A stretch of 64,000 nt of DNA, taken from contig NZ_BBYJ01000004.1 of assembly GCF_001528665.1 (NCBI RefSeq), positions 374,472 through 438,471 on the forward strand, read 5' to 3'. The notes beneath the pieces are model-generated. The model ran no database searches. It saw only the letters and a list, made by a program, of their open reading frames with translations, and was not told the DNA's origin. Position 1 is the stretch's first letter, and every line of letters begins with the position of its first letter. The DNA comes from Microtetraspora malaysiensis (lineage in GTDB: Bacteria > Actinomycetota > Actinomycetes > Streptosporangiales > Streptosporangiaceae). The position numbers were made by a program, and so were the translations under genes. Below, piece by piece: positions 63,800 through 64,000 of the stretch.

Positions 63800-63942
63800 T
63801 TGCGCTCGCTCCGCTCGCGCGGGCTCGGGGCGCCTTCAGTCGATGTCTTCCCTCGTCTCTCGGGGCCTCGTCCCTCAGCCCACTCGTTCCTCAGTCCAGA
63901 CACCGCCGCGCCCCGAGCGTGATGGTTCACCGCCGTAGTGAA
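63800..63942 (+). repeat. Dispersed intergenic repeat, copy 2
   Basis: 63824-63942 is the inverted partner of 40785-40908, with identical blocks at 63837-63857 and 63890-63913. The preceding 63800-63829 is identical to 37863-37892, and part of it (GCTCGCGCGGGCTCGGG) recurs at about 63950. The last 200 bp of the window hold no gene. Confidence 0.8.
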
Positions 63943-64000
63943 TGTTGGCGCTCGCGCGGGCTCGGGGCGGGGAAAAGCAGGACGGCGCCCGGATCATCCG

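Overview
The window looks like a chromosomal segment of a high-GC actinomycete, most likely a member of the Streptosporangiales (Nonomuraea/Streptosporangium-like). The grounds are strong GC bias at third codon positions, many GTG starts, a SigR-type sigma factor, a CofC enzyme for coenzyme F420, and the conserved actinobacterial block ftsY-smc-acyP-mutM-rnc-rpmF-yceD-coaD-rsmD-recG-DAK2 kinase, rpmB, thiD-thiL, ddl, gpsA, plsC, cofC. I cannot name the genus from sequence reading alone. No tRNA, rRNA, CRISPR array, complete insertion sequence or prophage was seen.

Layout. 1-4860: a PadR regulator (cut by the window edge), a TIM-barrel hydrolase, and a CUT1 sugar ABC importer (binding lipoprotein plus two permeases, no ATPase) behind a perfect LacI-type operator. 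4995-15113: an ABC exporter; MerR, MarR and TetR regulators; an NmrA-like oxidoreductase; an aldo/keto reductase; a GH1 beta-glucosidase; a secreted coiled-coil protein; an aldehyde dehydrogenase. The MerR gene and the aldo/keto reductase share the same 19-bp-spacer operator-promoter, and both appear leaderless. 15343-22300: an alpha/beta hydrolase fused by ATGA overlap to a truncated ATPase remnant, TypA/BipA, a Cu/Zn superoxide dismutase, a 28-residue membrane ORF, a HerA-like ATPase and a polysaccharide deacetylase.

22725-31531: a two-component system divergent from a lipoprotein / membrane-fusion / MacB-type ABC operon in which every junction is an ATGA overlap; an XRE-cupin regulator divergent from an EamA exporter; a SigR-like sigma factor lacking an adjacent rsrA; and a Cds1-type cysteine desulfhydrase. 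31636-35618: an iron-siderophore importer split around two tandem IdeR/DmdR boxes. 35557-37726: a 24-residue peptide gene, a strong intercistronic hairpin and a large TPR protein, an arrangement I do not recognise and the best candidate for an undescribed system here. 38025-39324: a hemerythrin-like protein and an alpha/beta hydrolase.

39521-60987 is the conserved housekeeping block (protein targeting, chromosome segregation, DNA repair, RNA processing, ribosomal proteins L32 and L28, CoA, thiamine, cell wall, phospholipid and F420 synthesis). thiL appears to start at an AUC codon. 61050-63798 holds a DHA2 drug exporter with a divergent TetR regulator and twin AT-rich operators, then a small cold-shock-like gene. 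A ~120-bp dispersed repeat occurs between ftsY and smc and again, inverted, at the right end of the window.
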